A DNA stretch of 64,000 nucleotides from Candidatus Terasakiella magnetica. Its GTDB lineage: Bacteria > Pseudomonadota > Alphaproteobacteria > Rhodospirillales > Terasakiellaceae. How positions within the stretch are numbered: the first letter of the stretch is position 1; each line of letters starts with the position of its first letter. The notes below the pieces were generated by a model. That model searched no databases. It was not told the origin of the DNA and saw only the letters and a program-made list of their open reading frames with translations. Of this stretch, positions 44,545-54,037 are shown in pieces. The position numbers were made by a program, and so were the translations under genes. The stretch lies in NCBI RefSeq assembly GCF_900093605.1, contig NZ_FLYE01000001.1, forward strand, positions 558,001 through 622,000, in the 5' to 3' direction.

Positions 44545-45258
44545 ATGGACTCCTCTGCTGCACTGAAACGCTTCTATAAAACTGTTGGCGTTGAACAAGA
44601 TGGTGATGGCTATCGCGTTACATTGGATGGACGCCAGCTTAAAAGCCCGGCTAAACGGTCTTTCTTATTGCCGACAAAAGCCCTTGCAGATGAGTTGGCA
44701 AAAGAATGGGATGCTCAAGAAGAACATATCCAGCCCCTGACCATGCCCATGATGGCACTGGCTTCAACAGCTGTGGACCGCATTGGTCAATTGCGCGACG
44801 GGGTGATTGAACAGATTGCCAAATATGGCGAAACAGATTTGATCTGTTATTGGACGGATGATCCTGAAGATTTGGCAAAGCGTCAGGCCAAAGCTTGGAC
44901 CCCTTACATTAAATGGGCCAAAGAAAAATATGATGCTGAGCTAACAACACAAACAGGCATTCTTCATATTGAACAGCCTGAAAGCTCCCTAAAAGCGCTC
45001 ACAACTGCTGTTCATGCCTTTGATGATTGGGAACTGTCCGGCCTTTCAAGTGCGACCCATTCCACAGGTTCACTTATTCTCGCCCTTGCCCTTGCTGAAG
45101 GCCACATCAATGCCAAGCAGGCTTTTGAGGATTCTCAAGTTGATGAAACCTATCAGATTGAGCTTTGGGGTGAAGATTGGGAAGCCAAGGACCGCCGTGA
45201 AGTCATTCAACGAGACTTACAGGCCGTTGTTAACTGGCTCGCCTTGGTGCGTTCTTAA
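44545..45258 (+). CDS. ATP12-family F1-ATPase assembly chaperone
   Basis: A 237-aa protein. It shows the ATP12 pattern: LKRFYKTVGVEQDGDGYRVTLDGRQLKSPAK at the start, LADELAKEWDAQEEHI, and later CYWTDDPEDLAKRQ and LSSATHSTGSLILALALAEG. In mitochondria ATP12 helps assemble the F1 alpha subunit, and the family is shared with alphaproteobacteria, supporting the taxonomic call. The ATP synthase genes are not in the window. Confidence 0.9.
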   Translation: MDSSAALKRFYKTVGVEQDGDGYRVTLDGRQLKSPAKRSFLLPTKALADELAKEWDAQEEHIQPLTMPMMALASTAVDRIGQLRDGVIEQIAKYGETDLICYWTDDPEDLAKRQAKAWTPYIKWAKEKYDAELTTQTGILHIEQPESSLKALTTAVHAFDDWELSGLSSATHSTGSLILALALAEGHINAKQAFEDSQVDETYQIELWGEDWEAKDRREVIQRDLQAVVNWLALVRS

Positions 45259-45342
45259 TACATCAAATAAAAAACACAATCTTGACCTGTTTTGAGTTTC
45301 CTATAAGCTCGTCTTCGCACTTTACAAAGGATGCGGGCTAAA

Positions 45343-45996
45343 ATGCTGCTGCTGATAAATATATGCTTGGGATTGTGCCTTTTGGGTGCCCTATCTCTTG
45401 TAGTTACAGGGCGAGGCTTTAACAAGGCTTTGGGTCAACGTGAATGGATTCTGTGTTTTATCTCCTTTTCACTAAGCCTTTCTTCGCTTTACCTGCGTCT
45501 TAATGATGCCTATTTAGCCTCTGTCTTATTTGGTCATTTCTTCCAGTTCGTCGGCTATTACCTGCTTGGTCTAGGGGCTTTGCGCTATCTTGGGCATGAC
45601 TTTAAAGACCATTGGGTCATGGTTATTTTCCTTGTACTGCATTTAGGCTTAATGACCCTGTTGAGTGTAGAAGATAATTTCCTCAACGCCCGCTTGGCGG
45701 TTGTTGCGTTTGTGGCAGGTACCTTCAGCCTTGGCATTACGCTTTTCTTTCGCAATTTTTCAAAAAACAGAAATTTTGCTGAGACAGGCTTTATGTATTT
45801 ATATGGATTCCATGCTGCATTTTCTTTTTGCAAGGGCATTCTCAACCTTGTCGACCATGACCGTGTGGGCCTGTTCTCACGCACATTCGTCTCTCAAGTG
45901 ACATTTTATGAATATGTGATCCTTACAATAGGAATGATTATCTTCTTAAACGTGATGGTTCACCAACAAATCAAAACACAACACGTTGAAAAATAA
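45343..45996 (+). CDS. seven-helix membrane protein of unknown function
   Basis: About 217 aa from ATG 45343 (an in-frame ATG at 45331 is four codons upstream with its purine-rich site too close). Seven predicted helices fill nearly the whole length (starting near residues 1, 31, 50, 87, 111, 140, 186), and the C-terminal tail is about 10 polar residues. The pattern resembles the N-terminal membrane sensor modules of GGDEF proteins, but no output domain follows and the gene ends normally. Function not recognised. Confidence 0.6.
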   Translation: MLLLINICLGLCLLGALSLVVTGRGFNKALGQREWILCFISFSLSLSSLYLRLNDAYLASVLFGHFFQFVGYYLLGLGALRYLGHDFKDHWVMVIFLVLHLGLMTLLSVEDNFLNARLAVVAFVAGTFSLGITLFFRNFSKNRNFAETGFMYLYGFHAAFSFCKGILNLVDHDRVGLFSRTFVSQVTFYEYVILTIGMIIFLNVMVHQQIKTQHVEK

Positions 45997-46154
45997 TACC
46001 TTTTCATACACCCTCTAAAATAAATCGGTAATTCGGTATTAGAGTGCGTATTTTTTCTGGCATGGGCTTTTCGATTATGGTATTCAATATGTCAGGAAGT
46101 CATCATTCTTCCAAATATATCTATGCCCAAATAGGGCTGAGGGGACATATTTAG

Positions 46155-47687
46155 ATGCACGATATTATCCAGATGCTTGACGAGAAACGCGCAAAAGCCC
46201 GTCTTGGTGGCGGTCAAAAGCGTATCGACTCACAGCATAAGAAGGGCAAACTGACTGCCCGTGAAAGAATCGACCTTTTCTTGGACGAAGGCAGCTTCGA
46301 AGAGTGGGACATGTTCGTTGAACACCGTTGCACAGACTTCGGTATGGAACAAGACCACACACCGGGTGACGGTGTTGTAACTGGTTACGGTACTGTAAAC
46401 GGTCGTCTTATTTTCGTATTCTCACAGGATTTCACAGTTTACGGTGGTTCACTTTCTGAAACACACGCTGAGAAAATCTGTAAAATCATGGATCAAGCCA
46501 TGAAAGTTGGCGCACCATGTATCGGCTTGAACGATTCAGGTGGCGCACGTATTCAGGAAGGTATCGCTTCCTTGGGTGGTTATGCAGACGTTTTCCAACG
46601 CAATGTTGAAGCTTCTGGTGTGATCCCGCAGATTTCTATGATCATGGGCCCATGTGCGGGTGGTGCGGTTTACTCCCCTGCCATGACTGACTTTATCTTT
46701 ATGGTAAAAGACAGCTCCTTCATGTTTGTAACTGGTCCTGACGTTGTTAAGACCGTTACGCACGAAGAAGTAACACAGGAAGAACTTGGTGGTGCGATCA
46801 CGCATACAACAAAATCCGGTGTGGCTCACTTGGCCTTTGAAAATGATGTTGATGCGCTCTTGCAGCTGCGCGACTTCGTTGACTTCTTGCCAAGCAACAA
46901 CAAAGAACAGCCTCCTGTTCGCCCAACAACGGACCCGGCTGACCGCGACGATTCATCCTTGGATACATTGATCCCGGATAATGCCAACAAGCCATACGAC
47001 ATGCTTGAGCTCATCAAGAAAGTAACCGACGAAGGTGACTTCTTTGAAATCATGCCAGAGTATGCCAAGAACATCCTCATCGGCTTTGGTCGCATGAATG
47101 GCCAGACTGTTGGTTTTGTTGCCAACCAGCCTATGGTTCTTGCCGGTTGTCTCGACATCGACAGCTCCATCAAAGCAGCACGTTTTGTTCGTTTCTGTGA
47201 TGCGTTCAACATTCCACTGGTTACATTTGTTGACGTACCAGGCTTTATGCCGGGTACAGACCAAGAATATAACGGTATCATCACCCATGGTGCGAAACTG
47301 CTGTACGCTTTTGCTGAAGCAACAGTACCAAAAGTGACGATTATTACACGTAAGGCCTATGGTGGCGCTTATGACGTAATGAGCTCCAAGCACTTGCGCG
47401 GTGACGTTAACCTTGCATGGCCTTCTGCGGAAATCGCCGTGATGGGTGCCAAAGGTGCTGTGGAAATTATCTTCCGTCAAGATATTGGCGACGCTGATAA
47501 GATCCAAGAACGTACTGACGAATATGCACGTAACTTCGCCAACCCGTTCAAGGCTGGTGGTCGTGGCTTTATCGATGATGTGATCATGCCTCACGGTACA
47601 CGTCGTCGTATCTGTCAATCTCTCGCAATGCTGAAAAACAAAGACCTGAAGAACCCAGAGCGTAAGCACGGTAACATCCCGCTTTAA
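46155..47687 (+). CDS. pccB: propionyl-CoA carboxylase beta subunit
   Basis: A 510-aa carboxyltransferase. It shows [73 protein letters not shown] and the C-terminal [36 protein letters not shown]. The MCC-type GGANLPRQ loop is absent and the PCC-type GGARIQEG is present. It carboxylates propionyl-CoA to methylmalonyl-CoA together with the downstream alpha subunit. GAGGGG lies 10 bases before ATG 46155. Codon choice (many GGT, CGT, GTT) suggests high expression. Confidence 0.94.
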   Translation: MHDIIQMLDEKRAKARLGGGQKRIDSQHKKGKLTARERIDLFLDEGSFEEWDMFVEHRCTDFGMEQDHTPGDGVVTGYGTVNGRLIFVFSQDFTVYGGSLSETHAEKICKIMDQAMKVGAPCIGLNDSGGARIQEGIASLGGYADVFQRNVEASGVIPQISMIMGPCAGGAVYSPAMTDFIFMVKDSSFMFVTGPDVVKTVTHEEVTQEELGGAITHTTKSGVAHLAFENDVDALLQLRDFVDFLPSNNKEQPPVRPTTDPADRDDSSLDTLIPDNANKPYDMLELIKKVTDEGDFFEIMPEYAKNILIGFGRMNGQTVGFVANQPMVLAGCLDIDSSIKAARFVRFCDAFNIPLVTFVDVPGFMPGTDQEYNGIITHGAKLLYAFAEATVPKVTIITRKAYGGAYDVMSSKHLRGDVNLAWPSAEIAVMGAKGAVEIIFRQDIGDADKIQERTDEYARNFANPFKAGGRGFIDDVIMPHGTRRRICQSLAMLKNKDLKNPERKHGNIPL

Positions 47688-47740
47688 GCTCTCGCTTCGA
47701 TTTTTTGTTTTAACAGATAGTAGTATAAGGAAACGGACAC

Positions 47741-49741
47741 ATGTTCGATAAAATCCTGATTGCAAACCGCGGCGAGATTGCATGTCGCGTAATCAAATCA
47801 GCCCGTAAAATGGGTATCAAGACCGTTGCGGTTTATTCCGAAGCGGATAAAGAAGCACTGCACGTGGAAATGGCTGACGAAGCTGTTTGCATTGGCCCAG
47901 CTGCTTCTAACCAGTCTTATCTGGTTATGGAAAACATCATCAAGGCCATCAAAGACACGGGCGCCCAAGCGGTTCACCCGGGTTATGGTTTCCTTTCAGA
48001 AAACCCTGCCTTCTTTGATGCGCTCGCTGAAATCGGTGTGGAATTCATCGGTCCTGAAACTCTTGCGATTAAAGCAATGGGTGACAAGATCGAGTCTAAA
48101 CTGCTTGCTCAAAAAGCTGGTGTAAGTACGGTTCCAGGTTACACTGAAGTCATCAAAGATACGGACCATGCGGTTGAAATCGCTGGTAAGATTGGCTACC
48201 CCGTCATGCTTAAAGCCTCTGCCGGTGGTGGTGGTAAAGGGATGCGCGTTGCCTATGACGAAGCAGAATGTCGTGATGGCTTTGAACGTGCAACTTCTGA
48301 AGCTGTATCTTCATTTGGTGATGACCGTGTTTTCATTGAGAAATTCATTGAAGAACCACGTCACATTGAAATCCAGATTTTGGCCGATACACATGGCAAC
48401 ACCCTTTACCTGAACGAGCGTGAATGTTCAATTCAGCGTCGTCACCAAAAGGTAATTGAGGAAGCGCCATCTCCATTCCTTACGCCTGAAACACGTAAGA
48501 ATATGGGTGAAGAAGCCGTTGCTTTGGCAAAAGCGGTTAACTATCGTTCTGCTGGTACTGTGGAATTTATCGTTGATAAAGACCAAAACTTCTATTTCCT
48601 TGAGATGAACACTCGTCTGCAAGTAGAACACCCGGTAACTGAACTTATCACTGGTATTGACCTTGTTGAAGAAATGATCAAGGTTGCTGATGGTCAAGAA
48701 CTATCCATCAAGCAAGATGACATCGGTATCAACGGTTGGTCTATGGAATCGCGTGTATATGCAGAAGACCCCTTCCGTGGCTTCTTGCCATCAACTGGTC
48801 GTCTGATCAAATACCGCCCACCTGTTGAAAGCGATACTGTTCGCGTTGACACTGGTGTGTATGAAGGTGGCGAAATCTCCATGTTCTATGACCCGATGAT
48901 CGCTAAATTGATCACATGGGGTAAAGACCGTGCAGAATGTACTGAAAATATGAAACGCGCCTTGGATGAATATTACATCCGTGGCGTTGGTCATAACATC
49001 AGCTTCCTAAACGCTGTTATGTCTAAACAACGTTTCATCGACGGTACAATGACAACCAACTTCATTGCGGAAGAATATCCTGATGGCTTTGATGCCTCCA
49101 TGGTACCGCAAAAAGACCCGAAAAACCTCGTGGCTGTTGCCTGCTTCATGAAGCGTATGGAAGCAGAACGCGAAGTCATGATTTCCGGTCAAATGGAAGG
49201 TGGCTACGGCCGTCAATTGAACGACGAATGGGTTGTTCAATATAATGACGAGAAGTTCGAAGCAACAGTCACACCAAACCCAACAGATGGCTATGACGTT
49301 GATATCTCTGGTACAATGCTTCACATCCGTTCTGAATGGACATTTGGTGAGCCTCTGTTCTTTGCAGATATCAATGGCACAGAAATCTGTGTTCAGATTG
49401 ATGCATTGCCTGTGGGTTACAGCCTGTTCCATGCAGGTGCACAAGCAACTGTTAAGGTACTGACAAAACGTCAGGCTGAGCTCAACGACTTGATGCCGTA
49501 TAAAGCACCGCCAGACATGTCTGCATTCTTGCTCTCACCAATGCCGGGTCTACTGCTTTCTGTTGCAGTTGAAGAAGGTCAGGAAGTGAAAGCCGGTGAA
49601 GAACTTTGTGTGATTGAAGCCATGAAAATGGAAAACATCATGCGCGCCGAGAAAGACGTGATCATTAAGAAAATTCACGCTTCTGCTGGCGGGTCTCTTT
49701 CTGTTGATGAGAAAATCATCGAATTTGAAAGCGACGATTAA
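47741..49741 (+). CDS. pccA: propionyl-CoA carboxylase alpha subunit
   Basis: A 666-aa biotin carboxylase/carrier protein: ILIANRGEIACRVIKSARKMG, ASAGGGGKGMR, ECSIQRRHQKVIEEAPSP, EMNTRLQVEHPVTE, a BT domain, and the biotinyl site EAMKMEN near 630. It follows pccB by 53 bp and is closely similar to LiuD over the biotin carboxylase part. A strong terminator ends the transcript. It would process propionyl-CoA made from valine, isoleucine and odd-chain fatty acids. Confidence 0.94.
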   Translation: MFDKILIANRGEIACRVIKSARKMGIKTVAVYSEADKEALHVEMADEAVCIGPAASNQSYLVMENIIKAIKDTGAQAVHPGYGFLSENPAFFDALAEIGVEFIGPETLAIKAMGDKIESKLLAQKAGVSTVPGYTEVIKDTDHAVEIAGKIGYPVMLKASAGGGGKGMRVAYDEAECRDGFERATSEAVSSFGDDRVFIEKFIEEPRHIEIQILADTHGNTLYLNERECSIQRRHQKVIEEAPSPFLTPETRKNMGEEAVALAKAVNYRSAGTVEFIVDKDQNFYFLEMNTRLQVEHPVTELITGIDLVEEMIKVADGQELSIKQDDIGINGWSMESRVYAEDPFRGFLPSTGRLIKYRPPVESDTVRVDTGVYEGGEISMFYDPMIAKLITWGKDRAECTENMKRALDEYYIRGVGHNISFLNAVMSKQRFIDGTMTTNFIAEEYPDGFDASMVPQKDPKNLVAVACFMKRMEAEREVMISGQMEGGYGRQLNDEWVVQYNDEKFEATVTPNPTDGYDVDISGTMLHIRSEWTFGEPLFFADINGTEICVQIDALPVGYSLFHAGAQATVKVLTKRQAELNDLMPYKAPPDMSAFLLSPMPGLLLSVAVEEGQEVKAGEELCVIEAMKMENIMRAEKDVIIKKIHASAGGSLSVDEKIIEFESDD

Positions 49742-49769
49742 GGCAAGCTTTAACAGGGCCGATTAAAGA

Positions 49770-49798
49770 AGAGCGGGTATTTTGCCCGCTCTTTTTTT
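49770..49798 (+). terminator. Rho-independent terminator after pccA
   Basis: AGAGCGGG (49770-49777) pairs with CCCGCTCT (49785-49792) around a short loop, followed by seven Ts. It lies about 29 bp after the pccA stop. Confidence 0.92.
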
Positions 49799-49851
49799 GT
49801 GCATTCATCATACTTCGTGATAAGGTTGCGCTCCAAGGAGAGAAAGACAAC

Positions 49852-50679
49852 ATGCCCTACCTCAGTGCGTTTATTATCTTTATCATGTGTTGCATCTGGC
49901 AAACCACCAGTGCTATTGCTGCCAATGAAAAGCCTGATGTACTGTTTTTCGGTTATGAAGATATTGAAAACCCTCCTTATTATCTGGGAACGGGGCAAAC
50001 GATCCCCCAAGATAACCCCGGCTTAACCATTGAGTTGCTGCAACAAACAGCCAAACGCCTGAACACTCCCGTTCATTTTAAACGTATGCCTTGGAAACGG
50101 GGCTTGCTCAATTTGCAAAACAACCGTCTTAACGGCCTGTTTGATGCAAGCTATAAAAAAGAACGCGCCGCCTTTTCCCATTACCCGCTGAGCATAAAAG
50201 GCCTACCTGACCCAACTCGCGCCCTCATGGTGCAGCGCTATATGCTCTATATCAAAAAAGGCCAGCAGCTCTTTGATTGGGATGGTAAAAGCTTGCGCTT
50301 TAAATCTTCGCTTAAAACAATCGGCATTAAAACAGGCTATTCTATTGGCAGCGATCTTAAAAAATTAGGGGCTTTGGTTGAAGAGGCCAGCAATTCAGAA
50401 AAAAACATCACCAAGCTTATTGTCGAGCGCCTTACATCCTATGCGGACTTAGAAGGCATGGTTGATCAATATCTGGCCCAAACCCCACATCACCGCCAAC
50501 AGGTTGAAAAGATTGAGCCCCCTATTAAAACCAAACCCTATTACCTGATTTTCAGTCAAGAGTTCTATCGCCAATACCCTGACTTTGCAGAAAGTTTCTG
50601 GGATGAAATTGCCCGCTTTAAACTCTCCCCTGCTTATGCAGCTCTTGAAGAAAAATACCAAAATGCAGGATCAAACTGA
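49852..50679 (+). CDS. periplasmic solute-binding protein, family 3-like
   Basis: A 275-aa protein. A signal peptide (hydrophobic core about 5-20, cleavage near AIA) is followed by a fold like the SBP_bac_3 amino-acid-binding proteins: FGYEDIENPPYYLGTG, GLTIELLQQTAKRLN, RMPWKRGLLNLQNNRLNGLFDASYKKER, and a later SYADLEGMVDQYL. Many such alphaproteobacterial genes lack transport partners, as here, and may be sensors. The ribosome site is AAGGAGAG about 13 bases before ATG 49852. The acylphosphatase gene follows with 1 bp between. Confidence 0.8.
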   Translation: MPYLSAFIIFIMCCIWQTTSAIAANEKPDVLFFGYEDIENPPYYLGTGQTIPQDNPGLTIELLQQTAKRLNTPVHFKRMPWKRGLLNLQNNRLNGLFDASYKKERAAFSHYPLSIKGLPDPTRALMVQRYMLYIKKGQQLFDWDGKSLRFKSSLKTIGIKTGYSIGSDLKKLGALVEEASNSEKNITKLIVERLTSYADLEGMVDQYLAQTPHHRQQVEKIEPPIKTKPYYLIFSQEFYRQYPDFAESFWDEIARFKLSPAYAALEEKYQNAGSN

Positions 50680-50680
50680 T

Positions 50681-50962
50681 ATGGCGATTAAAACCGTTCA
50701 CCTTTCCATTAAAGGCAAAGTCCAAGGCGTGTGGTATCGCGCATGGACCCGCGAAACCGCCTTGGAACTCAACCTGAATGGCTGGGTAAGAAACCGCTCT
50801 GATAGGTCTGTTGAAGCCCTTGTGAGTGGAGAACAAGACTTGGTTGCCCAACTGATTGAAAAATGCTGGTCCGGCCCAAAAGCGGCGCGCGTTGACAATA
50901 TAATCATCACAGATACAGATGAAGAGGCCCCTGCTGGCTTTAGGCAAGAACCCACTCTGTAA
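50681..50962 (+). CDS. acyP: acylphosphatase
   Basis: A 93-aa protein. The acylphosphatase signature GKVQGVWYRAWTRETALELNLNGWVRNRSDRSVEALVSG contains the catalytic arginine (near 22) and asparagine (near 40). It cleaves acyl phosphates such as carbamoyl phosphate or 1,3-bisphosphoglycerate; the biological role is loosely known. The start is ATG 50681, with AGGA about 10 bases upstream inside the previous gene. A longer in-frame extension lies within that gene and is not used. Confidence 0.92.
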   Translation: MAIKTVHLSIKGKVQGVWYRAWTRETALELNLNGWVRNRSDRSVEALVSGEQDLVAQLIEKCWSGPKAARVDNIIITDTDEEAPAGFRQEPTL

Positions 50963-51061
50963 AAAAATTGATTTTTTTCGTAAGGTTTTCAGGACTTCAT
51001 ACGTGTAATTAATGAGCCGCCTTTTTCGCAGTCATTTTTCCTCTCCTTAAAGGAGCCTATG

Positions 51062-51667
51062 ATGTCTATTTCATCCATTGCCCCACCCTCGCCGCAAAGC
51101 TATCTCATTAGCGAGCTTCAAGACAATGGCCTTTCAAGTGAGCAGGCTAAAAACACGGCTTCTGAAATCGGCTCAATTGTCGAAAGTTCTCAAGGCCAAT
51201 CACCTATTGCTGTGCGCGAGTCTATCAATGCAGAAATTGCTTCTGATGTGGCAAGTGGTGAGCTTACTCAAGAAGAAGCAGATATTATTACAGCCTCATT
51301 AGATGAGCTGGAAGAGCAAGCTCAATCAGCTCCTCCCCCTCCTCCACCCTCAGGCGGTGCGAGCAAAGGCAGTAGCGGTGGCGGCGCAGGCGGTGGCGAA
51401 AGCTCAAGCTCCAGCACAGAAGTCGTCGATGTGGAAACATCTACAACAGAGAGCGGCTGGACGACCAAAACAACCACTTACAGCGATGATACAGAGACCA
51501 CAACAGTCACCTATGATGCCTCCAAGGATAAAACCAAGACAGAGCCAAGCGAGACAAGCTCACTTGGTGCAATCCAAAGCCTGCTCAAAGAAAATGATGC
51601 AACAGACGCCACCCTTAATTATGTCACTGATCTGATGAGCAAGGGGCGTTTAAACGTCTTTGCTTAA
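51062..51667 (+). CDS. low-complexity acidic protein of unknown function
   Basis: A protein of about 201 aa from ATG 51062 (GGAG 6 bases upstream; the adjacent ATG 51059 is 3 bases off). A helical N-terminus (about 10-85) has an EF-hand-like pattern (ASGELTQEEADIITASLDELEEQ). A proline run (PPPPPP, near 92), a Gly/Ser-rich stretch, a Thr-rich segment (TTTYSDDTETTTVTYD) and a short helical C-terminus follow. There is no signal peptide or membrane helix. The stop overlaps that of the convergent rluC by 4 bp. It could be a motility or surface accessory protein, but nothing proves it. Confidence 0.65.
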   Translation: MSISSIAPPSPQSYLISELQDNGLSSEQAKNTASEIGSIVESSQGQSPIAVRESINAEIASDVASGELTQEEADIITASLDELEEQAQSAPPPPPPSGGASKGSSGGGAGGGESSSSSTEVVDVETSTTESGWTTKTTTYSDDTETTTVTYDASKDKTKTEPSETSSLGAIQSLLKENDATDATLNYVTDLMSKGRLNVFA

Positions 51668-52692
51668 TCGTGGTTCTTGTAAGTCGCGGTCACTTTTTTG
51701 GATAGATCAAACAGCTCGTCTGCTTCTTCCATACCCGTATCAAAATCAAAGAAATCCCACGAGCGGATCATATGTTCAGGCAGTGGTGCTGTCACATCAA
51801 TCACCCCAACACCATCAGGGGACGGGATTTGAATGCGACGTGCATGTAAGTGCATTTTCTTACTCACACCGTCGCCAGTCAGATACGCATCCTGCCCACC
51901 ATATTTACCATCACCTTGAATAGGTGTTTTCAAATAAGCACAATGCACACGCAGCTGATGTGTGCGTCCGGTTAAAGGCTCAAGCGCCACCCATGCCGCC
52001 ACATTACCGGTACTTTCAATGGTGCGATACATGGTGCGGGCATCTTTACCCTCATCGGCATCAATCACCATACGCTCACCATGGTGGCTGTGATATTTCG
52101 CAATAGGTTGAAAGACTTTACCATCACGCGGATTAGGCACCTTAACCGTAAGCGCCCAATAAAGTTTGCGCGCATCTTTGGTCTTAAAGGATTTGGTTAA
52201 TTGAGCCGCCACATTGGCAGAACGCGCGAGCACCAACACACCGGATGTATCTTTATCAAGACGGTGGCACAGGCGCGGCTTATCCGCACGCTCATATTTA
52301 AGGGCGTGGAGAAGCCCATCAAGATGGCGCTTAATGCCCGTGCCGCCTTGGGTCGGCAAGCCTGCTGGTTTGTTAATGACAATCACATCGTCATCGCGAT
52401 AAAGCACCCATGAGCGAATTTCATCAATTTCCTGCTCACTTAAATGCACATCTTCCTTTTTCTCAATCGGGCGCAAGCCCCCCTCATCCCCAAATGGCGG
52501 GACGCGCACGACTTGGCCTTTGGTAATGCGTTGCTTGGATTTTGCCCGTTTACCATCAAGACGGATCTGGCCTTTGCGCAACAGTTTTTCCAAACGTCCA
52601 TAAGACAGTTCGGGATAATGGCGCTTAAACCAACGGTCCAGACGAATATCGTCATCATCGGCAGAAACGGTGACTTGCTTAACACCTGACAT
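51664..52692 (-). CDS. rluC: RluC/RluD-family pseudouridine synthase
   Basis: A 342-aa protein with an N-terminal S4 RNA-binding domain (about 10-75) and a pseudouridine synthase domain (about 95-310). The catalytic block RLDKDTSGVLVLARS contains the nucleophilic aspartate, and GRTHQLRVHCAYL follows. Members modify uridines of 23S rRNA; exact sites (RluC: 955, 2504, 2580 in E. coli) are not established for this protein. Start MSGVKQVTVSADDDD at 52692. Confidence 0.88.
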   Translation of the reverse strand: MSGVKQVTVSADDDDIRLDRWFKRHYPELSYGRLEKLLRKGQIRLDGKRAKSKQRITKGQVVRVPPFGDEGGLRPIEKKEDVHLSEQEIDEIRSWVLYRDDDVIVINKPAGLPTQGGTGIKRHLDGLLHALKYERADKPRLCHRLDKDTSGVLVLARSANVAAQLTKSFKTKDARKLYWALTVKVPNPRDGKVFQPIAKYHSHHGERMVIDADEGKDARTMYRTIESTGNVAAWVALEPLTGRTHQLRVHCAYLKTPIQGDGKYGGQDAYLTGDGVSKKMHLHARRIQIPSPDGVGVIDVTAPLPEHMIRSWDFFDFDTGMEEADELFDLSKKVTATYKNHD

Positions 52693-52707
52693 AGGCTTGA
52701 TCCAATC

Positions 52708-53103
52708 TTAATGCAGAAGAGCTTTGAGCGTTTGCATGCCCATATAGAGTGCTAGAACCGACAATGCAACAGATAACCCCATATAAAGCGCCACATGGCC
52801 CCATGCCCCGCGCGTTGCCATGGTAACAACATCTAAGGAGAATGTAGAAAATGTGGTAAAGGCCCCCAGCATCCCAACCACCAGCATGGCGCGAATTTCA
52901 GGACTAGGCGACCAGGCAAGGGCTGAAAGCTCAATTAACGCGCCAAGGATAAAGGAGCCAAGGATATTAACCACCATGGTCCCATAAGGAAAGTTCGAGC
53001 CCGCCCCATGCGCCCAATGGCCCACCATGGAAACAACAGCAAAACGCCCAACAGCGCCAATTGCGCCACCTAAAGCAACATAAAGAACTGTTGTAACCGA
53101 CAT
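52708..53103 (-). CDS. crcB: fluoride exporter CrcB/Fluc
   Basis: A 131-aa four-helix protein. It has GGAIGAVGRFAVV in the first helix, NILGSFILGALIE, and GMLGAFTTFSTFSLD, all typical of Fluc channels that export fluoride as dual-topology dimers. It starts 15 bp before rluC, with which it forms a transcript. No fluoride riboswitch was recognised upstream. Confidence 0.92.
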   Translation of the reverse strand: MSVTTVLYVALGGAIGAVGRFAVVSMVGHWAHGAGSNFPYGTMVVNILGSFILGALIELSALAWSPSPEIRAMLVVGMLGAFTTFSTFSLDVVTMATRGAWGHVALYMGLSVALSVLALYMGMQTLKALLH

Positions 53104-53229
53104 TTTTCGAAACGCCCTTTGACCCTTAACTTCAATTTGCCTGAGTGTACCCCAATCAACACCTTGATTGAAAGCCCAATGCAGATTATTTTGTGCATCG
53201 CAAGAACAACCTTTTTACAGGATTTGAAA

Positions 53230-54030
53230 ATGGATAACCGCACGCGTATCGCAAACTGGATTGAAAGCCGCAACATTCAATTCTTCATTACTGGCGTGAT
53301 TATCATAAATGCCATCACCTTGGGTATGGAAACATCACCTGCTGTCATGGAGCAAATGGGTGGTTTCCTCCATCTGCTTGATAAAGTGGCCTTGAGCATT
53401 TTCGTTATTGAAATCCTGCTTAAACTCTATGGCCGTGGCTTTGGCTTTTTTAAAGATGGCTGGAACCTGTTTGATTTCATCGTTGTTGCCATTGCCATTA
53501 TTCCGGCTTCCGGCCCGCTGGCTGTCTTGCGCTCATTTCGTATTTTGCGTGTCTTGCGCCTTATGTCCATGGTGCCGCAAATGCGCTCGGTTATTCAGGC
53601 GCTCATCACCGCCATTCCGGGGATGTTTTCCATCATTGGTCTCATCACCCTGATCTTTTATGTCTCAGCTGTCCTGAGCACTAATTTCTATGCTGCGACC
53701 TTTAATGAGTGGTTTGGTGATATTGGCGCTTCCATGTATACCCTATTTCAGGTGATGACGCTTGAAAGCTGGTCCATGGGCATTGTGCGCCCCATCATGG
53801 ATGTACACCCTGAAGCCTGGATGTTCTTTGTACCCTTTATTCTGGTGACCAGCTTTGCCGTCATCAACCTGTTCATTGGTGTGATCGTGGATGCCATGCA
53901 AGGCCAACATCAGGCTGAAGCCAAAGAAATTGAAGAAACCGTGCATGAAGACACTCAAAGCCTCAGAGAGGAAATTGCAGGTTTACGCGGTGAGATTGGG
54001 GAGCTAAAAGAGTTGCTGAAAAACAAATAA
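53230..54030 (+). CDS. BacNaV-type voltage-gated sodium channel
   Basis: A 266-aa protein with six membrane helices. The voltage-sensor S4 is SFRILRVLRLMSMV with arginines every third residue. The pore loop MTLESWSMGIVRP carries the TLESW filter of NaChBac-type sodium channels (a glutamate ring). S6 is FVINLFIGVIVDAM-like, and a C-terminal coiled coil (about 230-262, ETVHEDTQSLREEIAGLRGEI) would hold the tetramer. ATG 53230 follows CAGGA by 7 bases; the longer frame to 53119 lacks support. Confidence 0.9.
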   Translation: MDNRTRIANWIESRNIQFFITGVIIINAITLGMETSPAVMEQMGGFLHLLDKVALSIFVIEILLKLYGRGFGFFKDGWNLFDFIVVAIAIIPASGPLAVLRSFRILRVLRLMSMVPQMRSVIQALITAIPGMFSIIGLITLIFYVSAVLSTNFYAATFNEWFGDIGASMYTLFQVMTLESWSMGIVRPIMDVHPEAWMFFVPFILVTSFAVINLFIGVIVDAMQGQHQAEAKEIEETVHEDTQSLREEIAGLRGEIGELKELLKNK

Positions 54031-54037
54031 GTTACGC

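Noticed and set aside
53104-53229. Fluoride riboswitch upstream of crcB
   Set aside because: No convincing conserved fold or motif could be recognised.
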